Source: Pempheris klunzingeri (lineage: Eukaryota; Chordata; Actinopteri; Acropomatiformes; Pempheridae). Taken from it: a DNA stretch of 64,000 nt. The DNA is taken from NCBI RefSeq assembly GCF_042242105.1, contig NC_092013.1:8764618-8828617 (forward strand), read 5' to 3'. The position numbers and the translations under genes were made by a program. Positions 1 through 12,231 of this stretch are shown in pieces (the first letter of the stretch is position 1; every line of letters begins with the position of its first letter). The notes beneath the pieces were generated by a model. The model did no database searches. It saw only the letters and a list, made by a program, of their open reading frames with translations, and was not told where the DNA came from.

Positions 1-1648
1 CAGAACCGATTGGACCATCTGCAGATAGAGCAGGCCAAGCTAGCAGAGACACTGGCCAATGACAAGAGGTACTCAACAGGGACTCAAAGCCTCAGGGTGT
101 TTTTACAGGTTGAACTCTGACCTCTTGTCTCCCACAGCTGTCAGAAGATGGAGATGCTGCTCCAGAAGATAATGGCCATTCATCAGCATTATCGTAAAGA
201 CAGACTTACTGGCAGTATGTATGTTTCCTTGTGTTTTTCACTCTTTGTTTGTGATCAAATTGACAGTATCTCACTCTTTTCTTATTTTCACCATAGAGTT
301 GGCATATAACGATGAGCAGATCCACAAGTTTGAGAAGTAAGTATGCGTCCACACGGCTGCTGTCCTGCTCTCTCAGCCTGCCCAGCGTTTTATTCCCAGC
401 CCTTCTGTAATCTGCTTTTCACTCCCCCATCCCAGAATCCACCTGTCATCCCACATTAAGCGAGTGAAAGCTCTCTTTAGAGAAGACTGCGTGCAGAGAT
501 ACAAAGAGCTTTTGGCCTCGACGAGGACGTGGAGCAGGTCAGCGCAGGCACTCAAGTCACGTTTTTCAAGTCCAAACACAGTGGAGACTTTGGACCAGAT
601 TCACCTCAGCGGTCTGATCCAAAGCACGCTTGATTATTTACAGCAAGTTTGTTTGGTTTGACAGCCATTCACACAGATGATGAAAGCTTATATGGAGAAG
701 ATTAACACAGGACAGTAGGACCTTGGTATTCAGCAGTCCGTCTCAAACAGATTAAGTTGGCAGTCATTATTAATCCTCACATCACAGTTGTTAAGCAACT
801 GATGTTGAAATTGTACATTTTATTACTCTTGACTCTACTAAAGTTTCCATTTAAATCTTTTTTATATTGCTTAAAATGGCTGCATAAAATGGTCTCTTTG
901 TGTTTTTCTCATCCACCAACACCTATTTTGCTCCTGTGTTAACAAAATATTTGCAGAACTACTATTTAGCAGATCTACTCATTTCAAACAAATCAGTGAG
1001 ATGGTTGCATCTCACACACTGAAATGAGGCTTTGCAGACACGGAGGAACTGTTGGCTTGATTAACGTTTGTGAACTAAAACTGGTTAATGTTCTAGTATT
1101 GTTTTGGCTTTAAGAGAAAGGTCTAATAAGACGGACATGATAAAATACAATTCAAAAAATTCAAAACTGCTTAATTGTGGAATACATTTTTTTGTTCACA
1201 ATTGTCCATAGCAGGTTTAAAATTTCAAATGTTGTAAAGACGGCAGCTTTGACTGACTGAAGTGTGTGTTTGCAGTGTTTTACTGGAGATGCAGACACGA
1301 CTGCAGGACTTCAGTTCTTTCTCCACAGGCTTGCTGGCAGACCTGGAAATGAGTGATCAGCGCCAAAACGAGGTAAACTTTTGACTTTCTCTCCGTCTCT
1401 GCAGCTCAGATCAAGCACAATAATATATATTCTTGCCCTGATTAGTAAAAGTTATTCATTATTTTGAATTTTTATTTAGTTGGATAGATTTGGGAGTATT
1501 AGCATCTCAGCGATGTAACATCTCATCAATCCTCCTCAGGCTCTGGACAGAATCCTTTTCAATCTGCAGACCAAGAGTGCAACACAACAGCCTGGGGTCA
1601 CACCCACAGCCAAGGATCAGATGGTCTCTAGGTATGTCTTTGTGTGTG

Positions 1649-1684
<36 letters not shown>

Positions 1685-1996
1685 ATAGAGACGGTTACCC
1701 GATTGCCCTGATAACATATCTCCCTTTGCTGTAGGATGCATCGGCTGAAGGATGAAATGGAGATTTTGGTGAGAGAACTTCAGTGTAACAACAACATTAT
1801 TGAGAGGTCAGTGAAGCGACTCACTCGTCTGTGCATCTCATCTGTCAAAAGTCACCCCCTCCTCCACCCCCCCTAATATAATGTAGGTCAGAAACCATGA
1901 TGTTGATTGATTGTATTTGTTCTGTCCTTCAGTCTGGGAGCTGTGAACCCTGCAGCAGCTCTGGAGCCGAACTTGGCCAGACCTTCTACACTGTGA
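1..1996 (+). CDS. ikbke: IKK-epsilon kinase, C-terminal 203 residues (8 exons, 5'-partial)
   Basis: This is the 3' end of an IKK-related kinase that phosphorylates IRF3/IRF7 in the cytosol after viral sensing. Coding segments are 1-68, 138-214, 297-336, 436-537, 1276-1372, 1540-1631, 1735-1806 and 1933-1996 (TGA at 1994). All have GT-AG junctions, and the phases join into 204 codons including the stop. What remains is the helical scaffold/dimerisation domain and the C-terminal adaptor-binding helix. The kinase and ubiquitin-like domains lie left of the window. The segment LAYNDEQIHKFEK is typical of TBK1/IKBKE, and the last helix contains MHRLKDEMEILVRELQ. TBK1 is the close alternative. The downstream order RASSF5-DYRK3-MAPKAPK2, as at human 1q32, decides for IKBKE. 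The first base reads as a codon start, so the exon probably begins upstream. Confidence 0.9.
538..1275 (+). other. IKBKE intron (738 bp)
   Basis: This AT-rich intron lies between the fourth and fifth visible IKBKE exons. I see no exon, repeat family or RNA gene in it. Short open frames here lack splice-site support. Confidence 0.75.
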
Positions 1997-2129
1997 CATC
2001 TTAACTCTTAAATTCACACACTCTGTCTGACAAGCTGCTTCACGAGCAGTTATGGACAAAGGGCTGGATCTTGTTTCAAGGACTTCCTGCAGGCCGTGTT
2101 GTACGAAGAGGAAGCAGCCAAAGACAATC

Positions 2130-2135
2130 AATAAA
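2130..2135 (+). other. Poly(A) signal of IKBKE
   Basis: A canonical AATAAA lies 134 bases after the IKBKE stop codon, which gives a very short 3'UTR. The cleavage site is expected 10-30 bases downstream, just before the long (TG)n tract. Confidence 0.7.
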
Positions 2136-2197
2136 ATGTGGATCTCAGTTTAGAGATAAGAAGCACAGGATGGAGAAGCAGGGAACGCCACTGATGG

Positions 2198-2377
<180 letters not shown>

Positions 2378-2399
2378 GCAGCTGAGTACAGCAGTTCGA

Positions 2400-4300
2400 T
2401 ATAAACCTCATTAATACCTTTAGTACTATTGTATTTCTAATAGGCCGTCATGGTGATGGACTGTCAGGATAAAGAGAAATGAATGCCAACTCAGCTACTA
2501 GAGAGTTTTTTTTCAGAGGCTGTGTTTCTTCTTGATCCTGCAGAAGAAGCGCTGCGACATCTGGAAAACCTTAAATGATTAATTTAACCAGACTGACTGT
2601 AAATCTCTCTCTGTCTGTGTACGTGTTTGTCTTGAGTCTGTGTGTGTGCTTGTTGAAAGAGGGGCTTCAGTCATCTGCTGTCTTTTTTCCCAATGGTTGA
2701 TCATTCACGCGGTTTCCCCTGACTTAATTTCTAGGTTGACTTGACTGAGCAGTGCTTGATTACATCATTGATTGCCAGCTTCTCCAAAGCCCACAGGGCA
2801 GTAGTCTACAAGTGAAATGTATCTCTATCTTCCTCTTGATGTTCAACTTGAATGATAAGTTATTTCTCTGTGTTCTATCATAGGGTTTCCACTGTGAAAG
2901 ATAAGTAACAGAATCAGGGAAGTGTGGCCACAGTGTCTCCTCTGGACAGAACTACAGCAAATTCACAGAAACAAAATGACATTAACGCTGGGAAAGCCCC
3001 AGGGTTTGTTTATAAAGGGGTCACAGGCGATGCACGAGGTTAGAGAAATACCACTGAATTGACTTTTACTATACTTAAAACTCTTTTGCCACACATTTGG
3101 GGTCATTTGTTTATGTCTTGAGAAATTACATTATCTCAGTTGATGAAGTTACAGCAGCTGAATAGTGAAAGTGAAAGCCAATGTATGTTCCCTCTACTAA
3201 GTTTACAGTAGCAGCATACCTCTGTGAGGATGAATCGCTGTGTACTGAACAGCAAACTCTCATATTCAGTTACTTTAACATTAAATTCGGTGTGGGTGGG
3301 AGTGTCTGTGCTGGGAGCATAAAAGGTTTCAAACAAAACAGAAAACAAATGAGCTGTTGTGACACATCATAGTTCAGAGAATGAAATTGAAAGATTTTCT
3401 CTCGACCTGTGTGTGGTTGGTGTGGGTGTCGTCGGGGGCTTTTTCGATTTATTTAGGGGGGGGAAGAGCGTAACTGCCTCTGGTTTTGTGTGGCTCATAT
3501 GACGTGCTCTTGGCAAAGTGGAAAGTCTGATAACTTTTCTGTTCCTCATCCACACAACAAATGTGACACTGTGTTTTTACCACTTAGGTTTTCTCACTGC
3601 TGCTCAGCATGGCAATATTCAGCAAATACTGTAGGCCCACAGTTTTGTCCCGCTGTGTCAGCCCTGTTTCATGTCTGCACATCAATTTTATCAGACATTA
3701 AAGGTTTTTTTGCTATTGAGATAACTGATTGTTGTGTAGGTTCAACGGTGACGCCACACTTCTGCCCACACCACTTAAGCACCCACAAAAAAGTATAAAT
3801 AATTAATTACATTCAATAGATGACTTTCCATTGTCAAACCCCAACCATCAATGTCAAAAGCAGGCACTATATGACATTGTTCTTTAATATTTATAACCAC
3901 GTTTTTAAAGAAATCTTGACATAGTATGGACAATTTGAATAGGAAACCAAAATCCTTATTATCGTTATTATTATCGTTATGTTCCCTGAGTCATACTTCT
4001 TAATCCAGACTGTGGTGGCTCAGCACAGATTCTTCATCTGTGATTGTGGTCTCTGGTTTATGCCAGTCTGCTTTCAGAAGTCTACTTTTAGCACAAGTGG
4101 TTTTAGAAGATTATTATTATGACTAAACTTAGAGCAAAGGCCTGGTAGCAATAGTAAAGAAAACAGCTGACAAATTACAGTCAGTTATTAGGAAGTTAAG
4201 TGTTGTTATCCAGTGAATTAGTGCTCAGTAATACTTCAGTTAATGCCAAATCAGACCTACAGTGTGAGGAAGGGATTACGGTGCGCGCGCCTGTCTCTTA
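2400..4300. other. IKBKE-RASSF5 intergenic spacer
   Basis: I recognise no gene in these 1.9 kb. The DNA becomes CpG-rich from about 4280, where the RASSF5 promoter begins. Confidence 0.6.
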
Positions 4301-4315
4301 GATGCGCGCTCACGG

Positions 4316-4323
4316 TATTTAAA
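4316..4323 (+). promoter_or_regulatory. TATA-like box of the long RASSF5 promoter
   Basis: TATTTAAA sits in a CpG-rich stretch (GCGCGCGC at 4283, GATGCGCGCT at 4301), about 145 bases before the start codon at 4467. A transcription start near 4345-4355 would fit. This is inferred from sequence only. Confidence 0.45.
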
Positions 4324-4466
4324 GTGGTCGGATCCCCTGCGTCACTACTACACGCTGCTCGCAGGCGTGAGTTGAGTTTACATTCCGGGCACGGAGTAAA
4401 CACACACTCTGATACAGACTCCAAACAGACAAACACACACACAAGCAGTTCCAGGGGAGCAGGACA

Positions 4467-5298
4467 ATGGCGTCTGCGAGCGTGGTGGGGCAGCACCCGG
4501 GTCCGCTCAGACTGGACTCGGAGCCGCAGCCTCTGCTCTTCAAACTGGCCGGCGGCAGAAAGAAGATCTCCCTGCCGAGGAAACCGTCCTCGGAGAAGAT
4601 GATGTTCAGGAGAAGCTCCGTGAGCAGCGGGGAGCGCGGCTCGGTCCCTGCTAAGGGGGGGTCCGGAGCTCATCTCTTGTCTCCGGGACAAGCTGGAGGA
4701 CCGGCCGTGGCAGCAGGGATGATGCCCGGTGAAGGATGCGGAGCTCCGGCCGCCCCTGCTGCGCCACGTAGCGCAGACCGGGGCAGAGAAGACAGGAGCG
4801 TGGACTGCGACAGGCGCTCCCCAGCCAAGGCTCCTCTAAGTCGGACCGGGCACATGACCGGTGACTGCAACAGCAACGTCGACTGTGACTCAAACCACAA
4901 CACAGGTGGTCGGAGGGGGACTTCTCTCAAGGGGCCGGGTGTCAATGTCATGCCGAACGGGTCGGTTCCTAATGGACTCAGAGGAGCTCACCGGCACCGG
5001 GACGCGCCGCACGGGAGACGGGACACCTGGAGCGGGGACAGCAGACACCGCTCCTCCGTGTCAGCACAAGCAGAGAGCGGCGGCCTCCCGCGGCTCACAC
5101 AGGGCAGGACTGGGGTCGTCAGGCTGGTCCGCACCGAACCTCCCCGGAGGGAGGCCTGGTCCATCTTTCCCCGGGGGAAGGACCCCCGGATCAGGACCGA
5201 GAAGGGAGAAGGACACCGGTTCGAGGCCAAGTCTGTTCAGCAGGACTGGTGTGACGCCTGCAGCCGTCAGATCACCGCACAGGCACTCAAGTGTCGAA
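4467..5298 (+). CDS. rassf5: RASSF5 exon 1: disordered N-terminus and first half of C1 finger
   Basis: This GC-rich 832-base exon encodes 277 residues plus one base. It is rich in Ser, Arg, Gly and Pro and looks disordered. Near the end, GKDPRIRTEKGEGHRFEAK leads into the C1 finger with ligands His250, Cys262, Cys265 and Cys276. The donor is at 5299 (GTAAGT). Reading past it gives only SKLY and a stop, which confirms the splice. The A base left over joins AC of the next exon to make Asn278. Confidence 0.92.
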
Positions 5299-6057
5299 GT
5301 AAGTTGTATTGAGATAATCTTTGTGAATGCCCAGAGGAGATTGATGACATTAGTTACCCACCAGCACTGTCTCATATTACAATTTGTGAACCCTAAATGC
5401 TCTAATGACTCATCTGTTGTATTTATTTCCCTTTTGAGATGGTGGGGGGACAATGGGGGACTTCCTGACCTGTATCTTATTTCTGGTTCACTATTTGGTT
5501 ATTTTGTGAAGGGTACAAGTAACCTGGTGCTGAACTCTTCCATACTGGTGTGTGTGTGTGTTTGTACACAAAGAAGTGTGCATGTGCCTTTGTGAGCCAG
5601 TCAGTGTGACAGGGAAGGACATTTCCAAGCATTTTGCTCCACAGACAAAGCCAAAAACCTTCCATGGAAAGCCCATTATCTCGTCCTTCCAGCTTTGCCT
5701 CCCAGAGTTCTCACTGTGATTTGCAGCCTCAGCTCAAAGAGCGAGGGAAAGATGGCAGAATTCACAGAGGTGCATTTCTGGTATCCAGACACCCTGCAGA
5801 AATGTCTTTAAAGCTCACAGTTTATTGCAAGTGTCCATGAACTAATGCTTTTTGGTGTTTTAGGTTATTGAGAACAAAGTGTTTGCTCCAAGACCTGTGC
5901 AGAGATTCACTAACTGGATATCAGAGTGCTTTTTTAAGGCCATTTAAAACTTTTTACATTCATTGTGCCTGATGGAGGCACAGCTTTGAGACACAGAGAG
6001 TTTGTGCCGAACCCATTGGACCTGACAGTATGGGTATTTGTTTGGTTGGTTTGAACG

Positions 6058-6133
<76 letters not shown>

Positions 6134-6698
6134 GTTTGCTGGACATGCTCAAAAGGTTTTGAGCATGTGTGTGAGGTGGCTTTTCTGTGCACATGCTGTA
6201 CAGTCATACATACATACATACATACATGCTGTGTATGTTCGTGTGTGTGTATGTTGTGAACGCGTGTGTCTGTGAGTGCATGCGGCTGCTGAGTTGGCAT
6301 TGTGTCAGCAGCACTCAGGGCAGAGCAGTGTGCGATAAAGCAATTAAAGAGAGGATTTAAAGTGAGGAAAGAAGTGAGAGAAGAAAAGGACAGTTCAAGA
6401 ACACACAGAGGCACAGAGCCGAGGGGAAGTTGGACAAGAGAGGGGAAGGAGGACAAGTAGCTGGAAACAGGGATAGCAAAAATAGTGGTAAGAGTCAGTG
6501 GAGAGGTGGAGGAAGGCCGGGTGATGGGGATGAGGAGAGACGGACAGCTAGAACAAGAGCGATGAGGACCGAAGAGAGCCGGGGTGAGTAAGGGATGGGA
6601 GAAAAGAGCGAGAGTTTGTCCAGCACTGCAGAGCTGTCTGATTTAGTGTGCTATCAGCAAGAGCTCAGTGGAGCGAGAGCAGTGATTACTGGAGCACT

Positions 6699-6729
<31 letters not shown>

Positions 6730-9700
6730 GTCATGAGTTTCTTTACAACCCAAGAACTTAAACAAGTTTTTTAATCTTCATAACAACCTAATTAGCTGTA
6801 GTTTTATGCTGCCAGCAGCTGCCCTCTAAAGTGTCCTTTTTGCTCCCTTTTCTCAGAAAACATCAGAGATGAATGCGGCACACAGTGGTGGGGGTCACCA
6901 GGACATTTATGACAAGCAACACAAATGTAGGCATTTTGGGGTATTTTTGTGGGGAGAGACGCAACCAAAACTGCCAAAATAGAAACAGCACGCATACACA
7001 CACACGCACACACGCTCTTCTTTCAACTACACCCAGCAAATGACAGGGAGTGAGAGACGGAGGCCTTTGCGACCATAAACAACCATCATTCCGTTCCTTT
7101 GTCTTGCTGTGCGCCTCGCTCCCTCTGTCTGTCTCCAATTTATCGCCCTCCTCCCTGTATCTGCGTTGGCTTTGTTGAATATGAAGCTCATAGGAACGGC
7201 TATACAGCTCCTCCCCCCCCTGGGACAGTTGAGAGCTCCCATGTACGGTTGTGATGTGGCCTTGCCCCACAGTGGAATCTGTCAATCTAGCCAGAGCTCC
7301 CAGCCTCGTAGTCTGCCGCTCTGTCGCTGCGTAGTCCTCTGAATTTATTCCTACCGCTGGCTTTCGTCCATTTGTATCTTTATTGCCCCTCTTGGGAGTT
7401 TGATTTGTGGTACGTCCCCCAACACCCCCACACTATATATATGCTTACTACACTACTCAGATACAGATGAGAGCCATATGTGGCATCAGGGCCTAATGGG
7501 GGTATGAAATAATGGAACATATGGGGTACCCTAGTGGCTCACCTGGCAGAGCGAGGGCCGTTTATTAAGGCGGAGTCTTTGCCTTTGTCTGGCCTCTCTA
7601 CTGCCACTTTCAAATAAAGCAGAAAATGCCAAAAAAATAGTCTCTAAAAAAGTAATAATGAAGCATATAAGCAACATGTCTGATAAGTGTCAGTCCAAAC
7701 ATGTATGAGCTCTAAGTGTTTACTTCAGTGACACTAATCTGGGGACGAACTCTGATGTTCTCCCTTCTCATATGCAAAAGACAAACATTATACTGTTATA
7801 TGCACAGGAAAACACACTTAACAGTATAATACACAACAATCCTACTATTATAAAAATGATTTTTGAAAGAGTTATATAAATCTGTTCAGTAGATTAGGGG
7901 CTACATCCTGTCAGTGGCTGTTGTTTGTCATTGTTCTTATGATTTGATGTGTCATCTCTCCATGTTGTGCCGCTGGTCAGGGGAGGTGGGAAGGGAGGGA
8001 GGGAGAGAGGGAGGGAGGGCAATGGTAGCCTCCTTAATCCCCGCTCTGGGTATCTCCTGCCTGGGATTATGTCTCAGGGATGGAGAGGTTGGGATTACAG
8101 GCTGGCAGACAGAGTCAGACGTCAGATTAATATTTAATTAAAGCTTTCAGGGAACCATGCTGTTGTGGCACCAGTGCTCTGACCCACTGGCTTCAGTTCT
8201 CTCCTCAATCTCTGTTAAACAAAAAGACATGCACCTTTTACTGTGTATACACAATTTCCACTTATCTAGTTGCCACTTAAACCTCATTAGGTTAACGCTT
8301 AACCTTCCCAATATAGCGTCTAAGCAGCAAATGACCAATTAATGGTTTAAGCACTTAAGCAGATTCAAGGATATTTTTACCAACATCCATCAGCAATTTT
8401 ATTGATTTTAATTCTAATTTGAACATGTATTTAATACATGTTAATAAGTGCTTGAATACAAGTTAACTGTTGCTTCATAGAGGGAAAAACACAATGAAAT
8501 AAAACAAAATCAAAACCTCAACAAAATGTACACATATTTACTCACAGCCACATTAATGTGTTGTAAACCATTAACTTTATATGCTGCGTATGAGGATTAA
8601 AAACAAAAAAAATATCTTAAGAGGCAATCAAGAGAGGCTCATACACACACATATTTAGTTTAGGCTGCAACAATACAATTAATTGCTCTGGCTATAAGAT
8701 GTCAATAATGTTCATCCTGTCTGACCAAAAACCTCAAATTTGCATCAACAATGATATAAAACAGAAAAAAGCAGCAAAATCTCACATTTTAGAAGCTGAA
8801 ATCAGAGAATTTCTGGCATTTTGCTCAATGAAAGATTCAAATGGTTACAAATTGTCAAATTTTCTGTTGCTATCAGCTAAATTGGATAACTAGGTACTCC
8901 ACGGTATTTTCAAAGTGTGTGTGAACCTTTCTTCTCCCCCCTACTGTTTACTTTGGTTTGTTATTGGCCCTGTATATCTCTGCTCCTTGTGTCAGAACAA
9001 GTCGATTTATCCCAGAGATCAAAGCTCACCTAGATCTCTGAACATGATAAAAGCTCTGCTAAACAGTATTCCCGCTTAAATATTTGCAAACGGAGCGGAG
9101 GTGGTTGTTGTTAGAGCAGCAGATGTTGGGTCGTGTGCTGGTCACTGCAGAGACGGGGAGGGATACTCGCATTGACACATGGAAGCAACACATGCACACA
9201 CCTAAACACACACACACACACACATTTGCTACAGACTTTCACAGAAACCCTTTGAGTGTATTTTATGCCCCATGGCATTCCTGATCTCTTTCTAGAGGAT
9301 GTTTTTTTGGTACTTTTTTCCCTTCCTTATTTTACTTCTGCCCCACAATGCAGACCTTGTTTTAAGAACCCTTGAGCTGTTTCGCGTTGGTCCTCTCAAA
9401 GCTCCATTCACAGCAGAAGACGAAAACATAGGAGGAGGGTTGTGTTAAATGGCTCATAACCTGCTTGTCCCGACATACCACTGCTGCTGCTCTGCCAGAC
9501 CTGCGATGAATATAGTTTTAACTAGACTTTGACCAAAGCATTCATTCAGTGCCCGCATATCTTAAGCTGAAAACAAACAGAATCTGAATACAAGGCTGCA
9601 TTGAGCACTGAAGAAAGCTAATGAACACATGTTCATCAAGCCACCACCTCCATTATACTGAATCTTTCTTCAGTTTCTTAGAAACAAACATGTGGAAAGA

Positions 9701-12153
9701 GCCCAGTCACCCACTGCTTAACATTTTTTTCGACCTTGACAAAAAAAGAAAAGAAAGATAGAACATGCAGATGGGGGTTTTGTTTTTGCAGAAATTTCTT
9801 GCATGGTGGTTTGTGCTCTCCTCACTGTGTACTGCTGCTCGCCTGTATGTATGGCAGAACAGTGGGGATTTTCAACCAGGCTATATTTAGGTCGCCCTTG
9901 TTGGATAGTGATAGCAGGAGGACTGCAGAGGAAGATGTGGCGAGGGCAGAAAGGACACAACAAAGACATTCCTGGGCACTTGTTAGTTGAGAATCATTTT
10001 GGGATTTGGGATTTTAAAAAACACATAACGTCAGACTCTGTGCTGCAGTGAAAAAAAAAAAAGAGGTGACATCAGAGCGTAACCTTCTTATGGCATTGCT
10101 CGTGATTATGTCATTCGCTTGTGAGTGAAACTGGTGAGCACATCCTGTTCCTCCAAACTCTCCAATTTCTGAAGTAGGGCAGAAGAGCGCCCAGTAGCTC
10201 GCTCCGTCTTTCTTTTTCACAGTGAATATATTAATAACGGACTGCGCATCATCTCAACCCACACACACAACCACCCATACACACACTGCTGAGGTGATGC
10301 ATGTCCTTCACACTGACAAGATATGTTACTGTTGTGGGGTTAGACAGGATGGCTGAGTCACTTCCCCTCATCCAAGCTGTAGGGTTTCACACCAAGGCGA
10401 CAGAAAAGTGGGAGAAGAGAGGAGGTGGTGTCGGTAAATCACCTCTGCAGTGGTCTGTAACGTTTCAGCTCTGTTGTACAGAGATCCCACCATGTGGAAG
10501 TGTCACCCGCTGAGGGAACAGAAAGGAGAAAGGCTCCTGTTGCTGGAAAGAGAGAAGAGAGAGGAATAAAAAAGCCAGTATTGCGAGGGGGGTCTCTGTC
10601 TCTTTAAACTGGCTGTTTGTTACTGCAGAGTGTGTGGGTGCTGCAGTAGAGACAGAGAGAGGGAGAGAGAAAGTGGGGAGAGAGGAGGAGAGAGGATGAG
10701 GGAGCAGTGATAACAGAGAGACGTTAGAGAGGAACAAGTAGTACAGCAGGGATTCAGGACTCATGTCCACACGCTGAGGTGTCAGGAGGACCGGTCAGGT
10801 GCAGGCCGGAGGAGAAAAGTGTGAGGCAAGTAGAGAGGTGAGAGCATTAGGGAGTGTGTTTGGAGTACAGGTGGAGGGGTGGCAGAGCGAGCGGAGAGGG
10901 GGCTGTTTATTCGGAGCGTGGCACCGGTGGCAGAGTGGCTGCGCTGGGATGGCAGAGGGGGGAACTGGGGGGGCTGGCGCTGGGGCAGCCCTCAGAGGGA
11001 CAGGGGTGGCCGGGGACAGGACAGGAGGGCCAGCGAAGGTTACACGCACAGGACTGTGCCTGCCGGATGGTGCCACCATGCTCCATCCATGGCACAGATA
11101 GCACCTCTCGTCCCAGGGCGGGAGGAAGCGAAGGCACAGGCTGGGGTGGGGGTCGGGTTAGGGGGAGTTGAAGGCGCCAGGGTGGGCAGAGCGTTTCTCG
11201 GCCAGGTGTACCCGGAGGGTGATTCGGAGGGGGAGGTTGGCAGCGCCTGTTTCGGGCAGGTGTCACGCCGGCTGGGACGGCTGCTGAAGAGGCTGCCCAA
11301 GTCTCGCTCCTGGAGTGACAGCCTGAGGATCCTCCGACGATCATCCTCTAATGGATCTCTGCTCACCACCTCAGGTATGGAGAGGAGAATGGGATGTGCA
11401 CAAGTAGTAAAAACTGGGAATTGAGACTTACAAGTTTTACATTAAATCCCAGTCAGTTTGGTTGTGATAGGGGTCAGTATTTTGGAAAGCAAGGAAAGAT
11501 GATGAGTAGACAGGTTGAGCCGGGTTGGCCTCAAAGGCCGGCTGTGGGCCAAAATATTTGGGTATTGTGTGCATCAGTCTGTCTATCTGTGAACTGCAAT
11601 GCCCTCAAGCCCTGTTACTCTTTGTCCATGACGCCCCCCCCACCCCATCGGCCGATCTATCCCTCTCGCTTTTGTGTAAGAGCACACAGTGTCTATGTGT
11701 GTAAGATCGTGTGTGAACAGGCTGCAGATTGGTTGTAAACGGCAGAATAGTCCAGTAAACAGGTCAGATGAAAGCAGTTGGATCTACAGTCTATTCTTGC
11801 TCCAGACACACACACACAAACACAGGAAACCTACACAACTGCATAACTGTCGAGAAAAATCCTACATAACTGGATTATCATATTGGCTTTCATATTTGTA
11901 GCAGAAATTTGAGATAAGAATTAGTCTGTTGGAGGCTGCATGGTATCGATTTTTCCCATGTTTTCTCCAAATAGAGGACAGGCTAATGCAGTCGTATTTT
12001 TCTTTTTGGAGGGGGGGAATACATAATGTAACATTAGCACAAAGTATGGCTGGAGTAAAAAGAGGAGGGAGAAAAATGGCTGGGTGCTGCAGAATTATTG
12101 ATTCATTCACAGCAAGAGACTGACAGCTGAAGAAAAAAAAGATGTTACTTCAG

Positions 12154-12231
<78 letters not shown>

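Noticed and set aside
4861..5595. 244-codon open frame overlapping RASSF5 exon 1 in another frame
   Set aside because: It is a GC-rich shadow frame. The other frame has clear RASSF5 similarity and a matching splice donor.
9881..9890. Perfect MEF2 consensus CTATATTTAG in RASSF5 intron 1
   Set aside because: A site this degenerate is expected several times by chance in 64 kb, and no other muscle-type sites were recognised around it.
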